Source of the DNA: Spirillospora albida
Lineage (GTDB): Bacteria > Actinomycetota > Actinomycetes > Streptosporangiales > Streptosporangiaceae
Direction of reading: 5' to 3'
Assembly: GCF_000718255.1 (NCBI RefSeq)
Contig: NZ_JOFJ01000016.1
Coordinates: 79,639 to 143,638 of the forward strand
Length of the DNA: 64,000 nt
Made by a program: the position numbers and the translations under genes. Positions 24,192 through 33,300 of this stretch are shown one piece after another (within the stretch, counting starts at the first letter, position 1; every line of letters starts with the position of its first letter). The notes beneath the pieces were generated by a model, which was not told where the DNA came from, did not search any database, and saw only the letters and a program-made list of their open reading frames with translations.

Positions 24192-25475
24192 CTACGAAGG
24201 AGGCGGGACGAGGATGCGTCTCATACGGAGGGCGTGCTTGCCGCGTTCGACGATGGCGGGGTCCGCAGGGGGCAGTTGGTAGCCGCGGCTTCTGATGTGC
24301 TGGAGCAGGCCATCCTCGGGCGCGATATCGCGCTGCTCCAGTTGGTAGGGAACGCCGCCCTGCCAGACCCAGGTGCCGTCCGTGTGGTACGTGTGCGGAA
24401 CGACCCGGGGCCTGGTCCGGTCGAGTTCGTCCGGGACTAGCCGATCGTTGTCGAGCACGATGGGCGCATCGCGCAGATAGCGCAGCACCGCTTCGCGCTC
24501 CCCGGGCTCCAGACCGGGGCGTGTCCAGACCTCGACGTCCTCGGGGCGCGGGCTCCGCGACAGCGGTAGGGACTGCTCATGGACGGCCGCACGACGGCGA
24601 AGGTCGTCCAGTGTCGGTGCCTCCTGCACGGCGGTGCCGGGGGGCACCGTGCCCGCGGCGGGATCCGCGGGCAAGGCGCGGCAGCGGTTGAGAATCTCGG
24701 ACGCGGGGACGTCCTGTCCGTACAGATCGCGGAGTCGCAGGATCCAGGCCGACAGGGCGTCGGCCCCAAAGGCGCCGGCGTCGGCGCGGGGCTCGAACAG
24801 AGCGGCGTTGCCGGTGACACCCGCCCATAGGTAGCCCAGCGTCACGCCGCTGCCGGTGAGCGGCAGATACCGGACCGGGCCCTCGGTGGTCATGTCGTAG
24901 AAGGGAGGCAGTTCGACGGTCAGTGCCCCCCAGCCCTCCGACCGGTCCAAGGGCGTTCCGTCCGGCAGCTCCCCGTACACCAGTGAGTCCAGGGGGGACT
25001 CTTCCTCATCCGGGTTGGCGAGCCGGGCGAGGGCACGCCTGCTCTCGAGGACCTCTTCCCGGGCACCCGCGGGGACACCGCCGCCGACGGGGTCCTCCGG
25101 GCGCCCGATCCACTGCCGGATCGCCTCACGCGCGGGCAGCCCCTGGGCGAAGCTCTCGCGTAGGCGCCGGTTCCAGACCAACGGGGTGCTGATCGCCTCC
25201 GTGAGGTACTGGTTCCGGCGGACGAATCCTGCCGACACCTCGTCGGTCCCGGCCCACAGATAGCCCACGTGCAGGCCGTTCAGCATGACCGGTAGATGAA
25301 CGATGGGCCAGCGCGTCCGGGACTCGTAGGTCGTGGGCTCGGACACCTGCTCCCAGGGTGGCACCACCCGAGGTACACCTCCCTGCGGGGGAGGAGCGGA
25401 CGGCACAGGCCCGGACGGCAGAAATGGCCGAAATTCGGACGAATTTGGGCCATTTGGCGGCTGGGCGTCGGTCAT
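24192..25475 (-). CDS. Two-domain protein of the toxin operon, fused paralogue of its neighbours
   Basis: 427 aa with no signal peptide. After a Pro-rich head, residues about 55-265 carry two copies of a motif GYLWAG...FAQGLPAREAIRQW, closely matching the whole protein at 29446-30270. Residues about 330-415 carry P-I-V-L ... YHTDGTWVWQGGVPYQL, matching the C-terminal domain of 28616-29413 and the N-terminal domain of 43708-45105. The gene is thus a fusion of domains encoded separately nearby. It is coupled by ATGA to the preceding gene. An immunity or chaperone role is an inference from position. Confidence 0.75.
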   Translation of the reverse strand: MTDAQPPNGPNSSEFRPFLPSGPVPSAPPPQGGVPRVVPPWEQVSEPTTYESRTRWPIVHLPVMLNGLHVGYLWAGTDEVSAGFVRRNQYLTEAISTPLVWNRRLRESFAQGLPAREAIRQWIGRPEDPVGGGVPAGAREEVLESRRALARLANPDEEESPLDSLVYGELPDGTPLDRSEGWGALTVELPPFYDMTTEGPVRYLPLTGSGVTLGYLWAGVTGNAALFEPRADAGAFGADALSAWILRLRDLYGQDVPASEILNRCRALPADPAAGTVPPGTAVQEAPTLDDLRRRAAVHEQSLPLSRSPRPEDVEVWTRPGLEPGEREAVLRYLRDAPIVLDNDRLVPDELDRTRPRVVPHTYHTDGTWVWQGGVPYQLEQRDIAPEDGLLQHIRSRGYQLPPADPAIVERGKHALRMRRILVPPPS

Positions 25476-25933
25476 GTCGACTCCTGCGGTCGGGCCTGCT
25501 GGTGGCCGTGCGGTTTCTGGAGCCACGACGGGATGTGCTCGGGGGCCCGCGGGTGGAGCCGAAGCTCGTCGGCATATGCCTCTGCCGGGGGAGGGGCCGC
25601 CCAGGTCGGCTCGTCCGCGCGGTTGTATTCGATTTGGTACGTGAAGGGGAAGGTAAGCCGGAACTTCGCGGAGAACCAGGTACCCAGGCCCTCCTCGTGC
25701 ATACCGGAGCGGAGGCGTGCGAAAAGTTCGGCGACGGCCGGCGGTGGTGTCCACAGGCTGGGCAGACCCGGCCCGGAGATCTTGCGGACCTGACCGAGCG
25801 TCTCGCTGTGCGAGCCCACGGCACGGTGAACGATCACGGACTCCTGCCATGCCGCCGGCAGCGTGTGGACGAGCACCAGCGTGATGTCTTCGAGGAGTGC
25901 GTTCTGCTGTTCTGGACTCAGCCGTTCACTCAC
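25472..25933 (-). CDS. YezG/DUF600-like immunity protein 1
   Basis: 153 aa from GTG 25933, which overlaps the previous stop (GTGA). Helical start (ALLEDITLVLVHTLPAAWQE), central strand with GTWFSAKFRLTFPFTYQIEY, and an ending of the form A-D-E-L-R-L-H-P-R-x-x-E-H-I-P-S-W-L. The order of W, aromatic strand and final P-x-W-L is characteristic of YezG-like (DUF600) proteins, known antitoxins of polymorphic toxins. It is one of three copies of this domain in a row. Specific toxin partner not determinable. Confidence 0.68.
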   Translation of the reverse strand: MSERLSPEQQNALLEDITLVLVHTLPAAWQESVIVHRAVGSHSETLGQVRKISGPGLPSLWTPPPAVAELFARLRSGMHEEGLGTWFSAKFRLTFPFTYQIEYNRADEPTWAAPPPAEAYADELRLHPRAPEHIPSWLQKPHGHQQARPQEST

Positions 25934-26385
25934 CGTGCCTCCTGCAGCCTGCCCCGCAGCCATTCCGGGACATGCGCGTCCTCACGGGGGAACGCGGCCA
26001 GATCCTGGGCCCATTCACTGGCGGTGAGATCTGGTTTCCAGAGCGGATCATATTGGTAGTTGAAACTGGTGTAGTAGGTGCCGGGAGGATCCATCATCAG
26101 GCGCATGCTCAGCCAGGTGCCCGCCCCTGGCCGGTACATGATGGACCGCAGTTCGCCGACCATGCCGATCACATCGCGGGGCATTTCCATGGGCGGTGAC
26201 GAACCGTCCCGGAGGACGACCGTGAGGGCGATGTCGGAGACGCCCACGGACATGACGGCCTTCATGTCGATGCGTTTCCATTCGGCCGGCGCGGCCTTGG
26301 CGAGCAGCATCGCGACGCCTTTGACGAGTTCGTCGTGACGCTGTGCGTCATAGGGCAGCGGTCCGCGCCCTGGACCGTCTGTCAT
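25930..26385 (-). CDS. YezG/DUF600-like immunity protein 2
   Basis: 151 aa. Same domain as the next gene: APAEWKRIDMKAVMSV early, GAGTWLSMRLMMDPPGTYYT centrally, and the ending F-P-R-E-D-A-H-V-P-E-W-L. In this copy the central F-N-Y-Q-Y-D-P-L-W agrees especially well with the YezG family. Members neutralise nuclease or other C-terminal toxins by direct binding. It starts 24 bases after the preceding TNT-domain gene and is coupled (GTGA) to the next copy. Two different immunity copies suggest two different warheads to neutralise. Confidence 0.72.
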   Translation of the reverse strand: MTDGPGRGPLPYDAQRHDELVKGVAMLLAKAAPAEWKRIDMKAVMSVGVSDIALTVVLRDGSSPPMEMPRDVIGMVGELRSIMYRPGAGTWLSMRLMMDPPGTYYTSFNYQYDPLWKPDLTASEWAQDLAAFPREDAHVPEWLRGRLQEAR

Positions 26386-26409
26386 GGGCGTCCCTTCCGT
26401 TGCGTGAGT

Positions 26410-27759
26410 TCAGTCATCGGAAACCTCCACCAGGTGCCCGGAGTCGAGGAGGGCGGTGATGGAGTCGGGAAGGTGGTACCCCATGCCGGTGTTCGGCGGG
26501 GGCGGGTCGGCTCCGAGTGGTCCGGGCTCGAACAGGCCGGTGCGGGCCTGGATGGGCTTCTCGACACGGTACCGGTGGTAGGCGTGGTCGCTGGGCGTGC
26601 CCCACAGGCCGCGCAATAGGAAGGGCGTTTCGATGTCGAAGACGAAGGGGTCGGCTGGATCGCCGTAGGTGTCGACCACCGTGCCGACAGGAAGGACTGC
26701 CGTGGGAGGCGTGGAGATGGGCTTTGGGCTGGGAGAAGGCTTGGGTAGGACCTTGTCGGCGACCATGACGTAGAGGTCGTGGACGGTGACGAAGGAGCCT
26801 TTTTGCGGTGCGGGTTCAGGGAAGCAGATGAAGTACCCACCCGGACGGTTGTGAAGCGGGTCCAAGGCGATACAAGGGGGCGAGTTGCGAGGCCGGGGCG
26901 ATCCGGCGGTGCGGGACGCCAGCTCGCGGCCGATGTCGTGGAGCATCCACGCCTGCTGGTTCTTACGCGGCCTGCGCTGTCGGGTGAGGATCCCCGCGAG
27001 GGTGAGGACGGCGCTGTTGATCTCCATGTCGGCGTCCGCCATGATGCCGGCCATCGCGTGCGCGACGGCGCGGCGGGCCTCCGCGTGCGGCTGGATGGAC
27101 CCGCCGGGGGCGAGGACGAACCAGACGCCCTCGGCATGGGTGACGCTCCAGCCGTCGCGGGCGGGTTCACCGATGCCGAGACGGCCCGCGCCGGGGACGA
27201 GGTCGGCGAGTTTCGCGCGGGCCTGGACGAACAGCCGTTCAGTCCCGGCGGGGAGCAGCGCCACAAGATCGCCTTCCGCCTGCGGGACGGGCGTGTGGTC
27301 CTGGGCGGCGCGGTGCAGGTGCAGCAGCTCGCGCATCCATGCGGGAAGCCTCTCCTCGGGGCGGGGGAAGCGCTGGAGTTCGGTGGCGCAGTCGGCCGGG
27401 GTGACGTCCTCGGTCCGGATGCACTCGGCGGCGGATCCGGCGGACACCGACCAATCCGTTTCGCCGTCGCTGTTCCGCAGCTGGTAGGTGAGCACCGACC
27501 AGGCGCCTTCATCGGGATCGGCGGTGATCTCGCGGTGCCGCCGCAGCAGGTCGGGTATCGGAGAGTGGGGCAGGCGCAGTTCGGCCGCTTTGATGCCGCC
27601 AGGACGACCGCCGCCTTCTTCGACGCCCGCCAGCTGGATGAACTCGTTGTCGCCCACCGCGCGGTAGACGAGCTTGGCGCTTTCCCACGTCGGAGGCAGG
27701 AGGCCGGTGATCTCGGCGATGAGCCGGGCGAGCAGGGCGGCTTCGGTGTCGGTCGTCAT
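26410..27759 (-). CDS. Fusion of YezG-like domain and degenerate TNT domain
   Basis: 449 aa. Residues 1-140 are a YezG-like domain (PPTWESAKLVYRAV, GAWSVLTYQLRN, then R-L-P-A-W-M). Residues 150-350 match the N-terminal part of the next protein downstream. Residues about 360-449 resemble the TNT domain of CpnT-type NAD+ glycohydrolase toxins (G-T-V-V-D-T-Y-G, T-P-F-L-L-R, YHRYRV, final L-x-x-G-H-L-V-E-V). The Arg of the usual D-R-F/Y-G and the Gln of the GGGxQY loop are missing, so NADase activity is doubtful. It is coupled by ATGA to the preceding gene. Toxin-like decoy or inactive effector are both possible. Confidence 0.72.
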   Translation of the reverse strand: MTTDTEAALLARLIAEITGLLPPTWESAKLVYRAVGDNEFIQLAGVEEGGGRPGGIKAAELRLPHSPIPDLLRRHREITADPDEGAWSVLTYQLRNSDGETDWSVSAGSAAECIRTEDVTPADCATELQRFPRPEERLPAWMRELLHLHRAAQDHTPVPQAEGDLVALLPAGTERLFVQARAKLADLVPGAGRLGIGEPARDGWSVTHAEGVWFVLAPGGSIQPHAEARRAVAHAMAGIMADADMEINSAVLTLAGILTRQRRPRKNQQAWMLHDIGRELASRTAGSPRPRNSPPCIALDPLHNRPGGYFICFPEPAPQKGSFVTVHDLYVMVADKVLPKPSPSPKPISTPPTAVLPVGTVVDTYGDPADPFVFDIETPFLLRGLWGTPSDHAYHRYRVEKPIQARTGLFEPGPLGADPPPPNTGMGYHLPDSITALLDSGHLVEVSDD

Positions 27760-28613
27760 GGCCCGGGCACCTCGGCCAGGATTCCCTCCGTCAAAAGGGC
27801 GGCGACCGTGTCGACCAGGTAGTAGCCACGGCCCTGGCCGGCGGTGTTCTCGACCGAGATGGTGTCGGTCGCGAAGGGGAAGGACGGAAACACCGTCAGC
27901 GGTGCTCGGACCCGGTAGCGGTGCTGCGGGTGGTGGCGCGTGGGGTCGCCCGGCAGCCCCTGCCGGTGGAACGGGGTCCCCGGCTCGAAAAGGAACACCT
28001 GGTCGGGCCCACCGTAGCCGTCCAGCACCTTCCCCTCGGGGAGGGTCTCGCCGGGCTCTCCGGGGCCTTCCGGAAGCTCGTTGAACACCGCCATCGACCA
28101 CACTTCGCGGACGCTGACGAACCGGCCCGCTCCAGAGGTGGGACGCATCGGGCAGACCAGGTATCCGCGGCGGCCGGCGACATCGTCCAAAGAGATGTGG
28201 AGGGTCTTGCTTGAGCGGGGCGCGTCCGTCGTCTCGGCACCCGGCCGCTCCCCCGCATCGGTGAACTCCCACACCCCGGCCTTGCCGACGATCAGACCGG
28301 CGGCCTGCAGAACCGTGCTGTTCACGCCGGTGCCGGCGTCGGCCAGCACGTCACCGACGGCACGGGCGGTCGCCTCCCGGGCCGTGCTATGCGTGGACGC
28401 CTCGACGGCGACGCCGTCCAGGACGTGAACGGCTCGCCAGCCGCTCTCGCCATGCGTGACCGTCCAGCAGCCGTCCCGCAGGGCGCCCACCTGGAACCGG
28501 TCGACGGCGTCCCGGGCCAGATCGCGCAGGATCCGCCGGGCCCGATCGAACAGGACAGGGCTATGGGGAAGGAGCATTGCGACGAGATCGCGCTCTGATT
28601 GCGGTGCCGCCAT
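27756..28613 (-). CDS. Degenerate TNT-domain protein
   Basis: 285 aa. Residues 1-185 match the middle of the protein at 26410-27759 (D-L-V-A-M-L-L, W-T-V-T-H-G-E-S-G-W, A-D-A-G-T-G-V-N-S-T-V-L). The C-terminal 100 residues have TNT features: GKVLDGYG, L-F-E-P-G-T-P-F-H-R-Q-G-L-P, HRYRV, G-Q-G-R-G-Y-Y-L and a final GILAEV. The key Arg of D-R-F-G is Gly here, and the GGGxQ loop is altered, so it is probably not an active NADase. It has no WXG head of its own and lies between immunity-type genes. Confidence 0.72.
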   Translation of the reverse strand: MAAPQSERDLVAMLLPHSPVLFDRARRILRDLARDAVDRFQVGALRDGCWTVTHGESGWRAVHVLDGVAVEASTHSTAREATARAVGDVLADAGTGVNSTVLQAAGLIVGKAGVWEFTDAGERPGAETTDAPRSSKTLHISLDDVAGRRGYLVCPMRPTSGAGRFVSVREVWSMAVFNELPEGPGEPGETLPEGKVLDGYGGPDQVFLFEPGTPFHRQGLPGDPTRHHPQHRYRVRAPLTVFPSFPFATDTISVENTAGQGRGYYLVDTVAALLTEGILAEVPGP

Positions 28614-28615
28614 GG

Positions 28616-29413
28616 TCAAAGAGTGTCGGATCGGTTGATGCCGTCGACGGCCGCCCGGCGGGCGTCCTCGTCCACGTCCGGCACCTGAAAACCGGCCGCC
28701 CGGGCGCGCTCGACCAGGCCGGGCTGGGGCGGGACGTCGTGGTTGCGCAGGTAATAGGCGATCGCGCCGGGCCAGACCCATCTGCCGTCGGTGTGATACG
28801 TCATGGGCACCGCCGCAGGGCGGTCGCGGTCGAGGACGTCGATGCCGTATCCACGGGCGGCCAGCACGATCGGTGCCCCTTCGAGGTACCGCAGCAACGG
28901 TTCCCGCTCGTCGTCCCGGACGGCGGGACGGTCCACGGCCGGGACGGGGTCCATGGAATCGAAGATCCGCGCCATCCGCATGACCGGCACCGGAGGCGGG
29001 GTCGGGGTCAATCCCTGCTCGCGCAGAGCGGCGTCGAAGAGCGGGTTGGTCCGCTTGCTCAGCTCCCGGACCAGCGCCTTCTCCTCGGCGTTCAACTCCC
29101 AGCGGTCCTGGTCCTCGGCCGCCGCTATCAATCCGCGGATCGTTTCATAGATCGCAGCGACCGGCCCTTCGCCCAGGTTGCACCGGGCCCGGTACAGCTC
29201 CACCGCCGTGACGAACTCCTCGAACGACAGCTCCTCGATGTCGGCGTCCCGGTTGAACAGCAGATCCGCGGTGTACCGCATCGCCCGCTCGAAATCCCCG
29301 CGCCACGGATTCACCGCCAGGGCGATGAGACCGCCGTCCGGCGGCTCGAGCAGGACGACGGGCTTCTCGTCGTAGGTGTAGTACTCCGGGTACCGACGCG
29401 GCACCAGCTTCAT
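28616..29413 (-). CDS. Toxin-operon protein with YHTDG domain
   Basis: 265 aa from ATG 29413 (GGGGAAG upstream). Residues 1-150 are of an unrecognised type with helices (ELSFEEFVTAVELYRARCNL). Residues about 175-255 carry the domain seen three times in this window: PIVLAARG ... YHTDGRWVWPGAIAYYLRN ... G-F-Q-V-P. The stop lies two bases before the next start, so coupled translation is likely. The domain looks small, globular and cytoplasmic. Because it recurs in T7SS-associated genes with different partners, I suspect a binding or immunity module, but no function is established. Confidence 0.7.
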   Translation of the reverse strand: MKLVPRRYPEYYTYDEKPVVLLEPPDGGLIALAVNPWRGDFERAMRYTADLLFNRDADIEELSFEEFVTAVELYRARCNLGEGPVAAIYETIRGLIAAAEDQDRWELNAEEKALVRELSKRTNPLFDAALREQGLTPTPPPVPVMRMARIFDSMDPVPAVDRPAVRDDEREPLLRYLEGAPIVLAARGYGIDVLDRDRPAAVPMTYHTDGRWVWPGAIAYYLRNHDVPPQPGLVERARAAGFQVPDVDEDARRAAVDGINRSDTL

Positions 29414-29445
29414 CGAACTTCCCCTTGATCGTCCAACCCGCGGCG

Positions 29446-30270
29446 TCACTCGCCCGCGAGACGGGCCAGTTCGCTCAGATCGGCCATCGTCTGCTCCGCC
29501 GCGTCCGCGGCGATGCCCCCGGCCAGGGAATCCTCCTCGGTCCCGCGCAGCCTCCGCACCGCCTCGACCGCCGGGACGCCCGCGCCGAACGCGTGCGCCA
29601 GACGCGCCAGCCACAGTCCGGCCGCGACCTCACCGTCCCGGCCCGCCGCCGGGCGCGCCAGATAGGACGCCGCCTCGCCCGCCACCGATGCCCACAAGAA
29701 ACCCAACACCGCACCGTCACGCGTCACCGGATAGAACGTCACCGGCCCCGCCGTCTCCACGGCGTACGACGGTGGACGCACGCTCACCAGCGGCCCCCAT
29801 CCCTGTGCGCGGTCCGCGGGCGTGCCGTCGGGATACAACCCGTCCTGCACCAGCGGCCCGGCCGTCCGGGGGGTTCCCGGATTCGCCAGCTCGTGCAACG
29901 CGTCGAGACTCGTCGCCCGCTCCGCACGGGCACCCACCGGCACGGCGCCCGCGACCGGATCCTCCGGAGCGCCGACCCAGCGTCCGACCGCGTCCCGTGC
30001 CGGAAGGCCCTGGGCGAACGCCTCCTCCAGCCGGGCCCCCCACGTCCGGGACGCCTCCATGCCCGCGCTCCGCGTGGCCAGGCGGAGGAGGAATCCGGCG
30101 GCCTTGGCGTTGGATTCGGCCACCCACAGGTAACCGAGCAGCTCGCCACGCCCCACGACCGGCAGATACAGCACCGCCTGCCGTGTGAAGCGCTCGTACG
30201 TCCCCCTCGGCGGCCGCGGACCACCCGGTATCGGCGGGGCCTGCGGCAGGTCCGGAAAGCCGCTGGTCAT
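29446..30270 (-). CDS. Toxin-operon protein with duplicated GYLW motif
   Basis: 274 aa, soluble. Two tandem halves each contain G-Y/F-L-W-A/V followed by a helix pair and a G-L-P-A/G-V-P-A turn (LLGYLWVAESNAKAAGF, then VLGFLWASVAGEAASYL). It aligns over nearly its whole length with residues 55-265 of the protein at 24192-25475. It is the first gene after the 3297-residue toxin (46 bases away), the standard place for a cognate immunity gene in polymorphic toxin operons. That placement is the only functional evidence. Confidence 0.7.
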   Translation of the reverse strand: MTSGFPDLPQAPPIPGGPRPPRGTYERFTRQAVLYLPVVGRGELLGYLWVAESNAKAAGFLLRLATRSAGMEASRTWGARLEEAFAQGLPARDAVGRWVGAPEDPVAGAVPVGARAERATSLDALHELANPGTPRTAGPLVQDGLYPDGTPADRAQGWGPLVSVRPPSYAVETAGPVTFYPVTRDGAVLGFLWASVAGEAASYLARPAAGRDGEVAAGLWLARLAHAFGAGVPAVEAVRRLRGTEEDSLAGGIAADAAEQTMADLSELARLAGE

Positions 30271-30316
30271 GAGATGCGGATTCCTTCCTTCTCTGCAACT
30301 CTTTCCATGGTCGCCC

Positions 30317-33300
30317 CTAGGGTGCCGTTCCCGGCGGTATGACCACCGCCTCGATGTCGAAGACCGGTTCGCGCCCATTCCATCCGGTCTGGGTGACGCT
30401 CTTGATGTAATACCTGGTGCCGCGGGGGAGGACGAGTTCCCGCTGGTCAGGGTACGCGCTGCTGGTGCCCATCCAGACTCCGAGGGATCCGGCGGGAAGC
30501 GCGAGACGCAGGCGGTAGTCGAAGCCCTGTCCGTCGACCTCCGTCGTCCCGGAGCCGAGAGACGTCGACATGTACCCCGGTTCCGTCTGCACGGTACCGA
30601 GGAGCAGCAGGGGATGCCGTCCGCCCAGCGGCGCACCGTCGGGGCCGAGCATGAACGTCACTTCGTGCAATCCGCGGATCGCCTGGACGGGTTCGGGGAG
30701 CGGCTGGTGCAACGCCTGATCGAGTTCGCTGATCCGCCGCCAGAAGGCATCCGGAGTGGGATCCGCGCCAAGATACCCGCGAAGGAACTCGCGCAGCCCG
30801 TGGCTCTGCCACAGCTCCTGCAGACGGCCCTCAGGGTCAGTCTGCGTGAGCACATGCTGAAGGATTTGGCGCTGGTAATCGGTGAGGTCGGGCCGGTTCC
30901 AGATGGCCAGCAGCTCATCGCGATGCGAGGGCATCACGCCACCGTTGAGGTGGGCGAGGTGCTGGACGTAGTTCTGCTCCGTGTACAGACGGGTCAGATA
31001 CCCGTTGACGTCGGCTCCGGGGCGCAGATGCGGGTTCGGCATCGACTGCACCGTGTACCAGTGCAAGGCGTTCTGCAGCTCTGGCGGCAGGTTCCGGTAG
31101 ACGTGCGCCAGGCGGTTCTCGCCGTATCGCCCTCCCTGCTCGTCGGTGTCGAACCGCCGGTACCCGTCCGCATCGACATGGCCTTCTCGCCGGAACCAGT
31201 CGCGCAGGCCCCGCGCCTCCGCCTCGTCCGGACGCTGCGCCGGATCCGCAGCGCGCCGGCCGTCGTGACCCGGGGCGTAGCCGTTGCTCCCCGCCGTGGT
31301 GGTCGTACCGTCCGGGTTGAAGGACCGCCATGAACCGTTCGGTGGCCAGTCAGGGCGAAGCCGTCCATCCGGATCGGGACGACCGGCCGAGGCGAACACG
31401 TTGCCGTCGGTGTCGGACCAGGCCAATCCACTCGGCGCGATCACTGGCACGCCGAGCCGTTGCGCGAGCCGCGCGGCGAAGTCCGCATCGCCCGTCCCGC
31501 AGGACAGCAGCAAGACCTCGCGCCCGTTCCAGTTCGGATCGTTGCGGATCAAATGCGCCAGGTCGTCGGGGTCGAGGCGGCGTCCGTTCGGCAGCCGCAG
31601 GCCCTCGGCATCTCCGTGGCCGTCCACGACGAACCGCCGGTGGTCCACCGGAACGCGCCGCGCGAGATCCCGCATCGCGGGATCGGCCGGATCGTGGAAC
31701 GAGCGGCCCGCCGGGGTGGCGTCGCTGTCGCGGAGAACGTCGTGCAGATGCTCGGGCAGGCCGGCCGGAACCTCCGGATCCTGTCGTGCAGGAGACTCGT
31801 GGCCCTCACCTGCCGGTTGCTCGGCCCGAGGCGGGCCGACATCGCGGGCTCCGTCCCCGTGAGTGCTTGATCCACCGTCGTCGCCGGGTCCGGAACGCAG
31901 ATGAGGCGGCAAGGACTCGTTCAGAGCCGCGCTGAACCGCTCGTTGAGCCGCCTGTTGATCGTTTCACGGACCGCGTTCTCCTCGTCGGTCAGCGCCTCG
32001 TCACGCTCCCCGTTCGCGGCCCGGTCCTCGGCGACGTTCGGCAGGTCGCGGGAGACCTCGTACAGCGAGTGCTCGTAGTCGGCCACCGCGTCGAAGGATC
32101 GCAGATGGAGCCGCAGTTCTCCGATGTGGCCGTTCGGCGTCCGGACCGCCATCCGGATGTCGCGATAGCCGCTGGGCTGCGGGCTGCGCAGCCGGTCCTT
32201 GATCGCCACGACCTCTACGCCGTACCGCTGGGTGACCTCGCGTACGCGGTTCAGGGCGCGGTACAGGTCGCCGACACTGTCGAACTGGACCTTCCCGCCG
32301 AGCAGGTCGTTGAGTTCGGAGGGGTTTCCGCGATAGTCGTTGATGATCTTGTCGAGGGCGCGGACACGGTCCTTCGGACCGGGGCGCATCCTGGCGTCGC
32401 CGGGATCGTTCGCCAGCTCGTGCAGGATCCGGTGGAGAGTGTCGGTGCCCTCCGCGGCCGAGTCGTAGAGTCCGTCGAGGTACCGGTTGACGAACTCGTT
32501 GTCCTTGGAGAGCGGCTGCCCGGCAGCGCGCCGGACCTCCGCCTCATACGCCTCGTTGTCGAAGCCGAGCTGCCGGGGAGCCTTCGAGGAGCCGACCTCA
32601 CCGATCACCCGATCGCTGATCCTGATCTGCCAGTCCTCGAGCGGGGTGGGCGTGGGCTCGACCCTCCCCTCGTCCAGGATCGCTTCGGCGCCCCGTTCGT
32701 TCACCTCCCGGACCGAGTCCTCCAGGATGCGGACGGCCTCGGGCTGTGTCAGCAGGCTGTGCAGGGTTCTCGGTCGTGCCAGCAGCGAGTGCCGGAGGGA
32801 GTCCTCGACGGGCGTGAGCGGCGGCGGGCCGGCCCCGTCGACGATGCGGGCGAGCGCGGGGTGGCCGGGGAGCCGGTTCCGCAGGTCGTCGTCCAGCAGA
32901 TCGCCGAGGCGATTGCCCTTGTCGTCGACGATCGTTTGGCGTGCGGCGTCCACGACCTGCCGGATCTGCTCGTTCTCATGGATCCGCCGCATGAGCTCCG
33001 GGTCGGCCGTCCGTGGCGCTGCGCCTTCACCCTCGGCCGTTCTCGGGACGGCGTGGCCTACGGGCGGGACGGAGGCGTCCTGAAGCCGAGTGCCGGTGCC
33101 CGCCGCATCCTCCGGAAGCGATCGGTCCCCGGGCTGCGGACGTTCCGCGTCCATGGGGCCGGGTGCGGGCGAAGGCGGGGTGGCTGATCCGGTCGGCGCG
33201 CCCTGGGACTGATCCGGATACCAGCCGTAGTGAGCCGGGGCGTCCGGTCGCGGAGTGCGCTCGCCGCGCGTGTTGTTCTCACCCCGCTCGGGTGTGCCCG

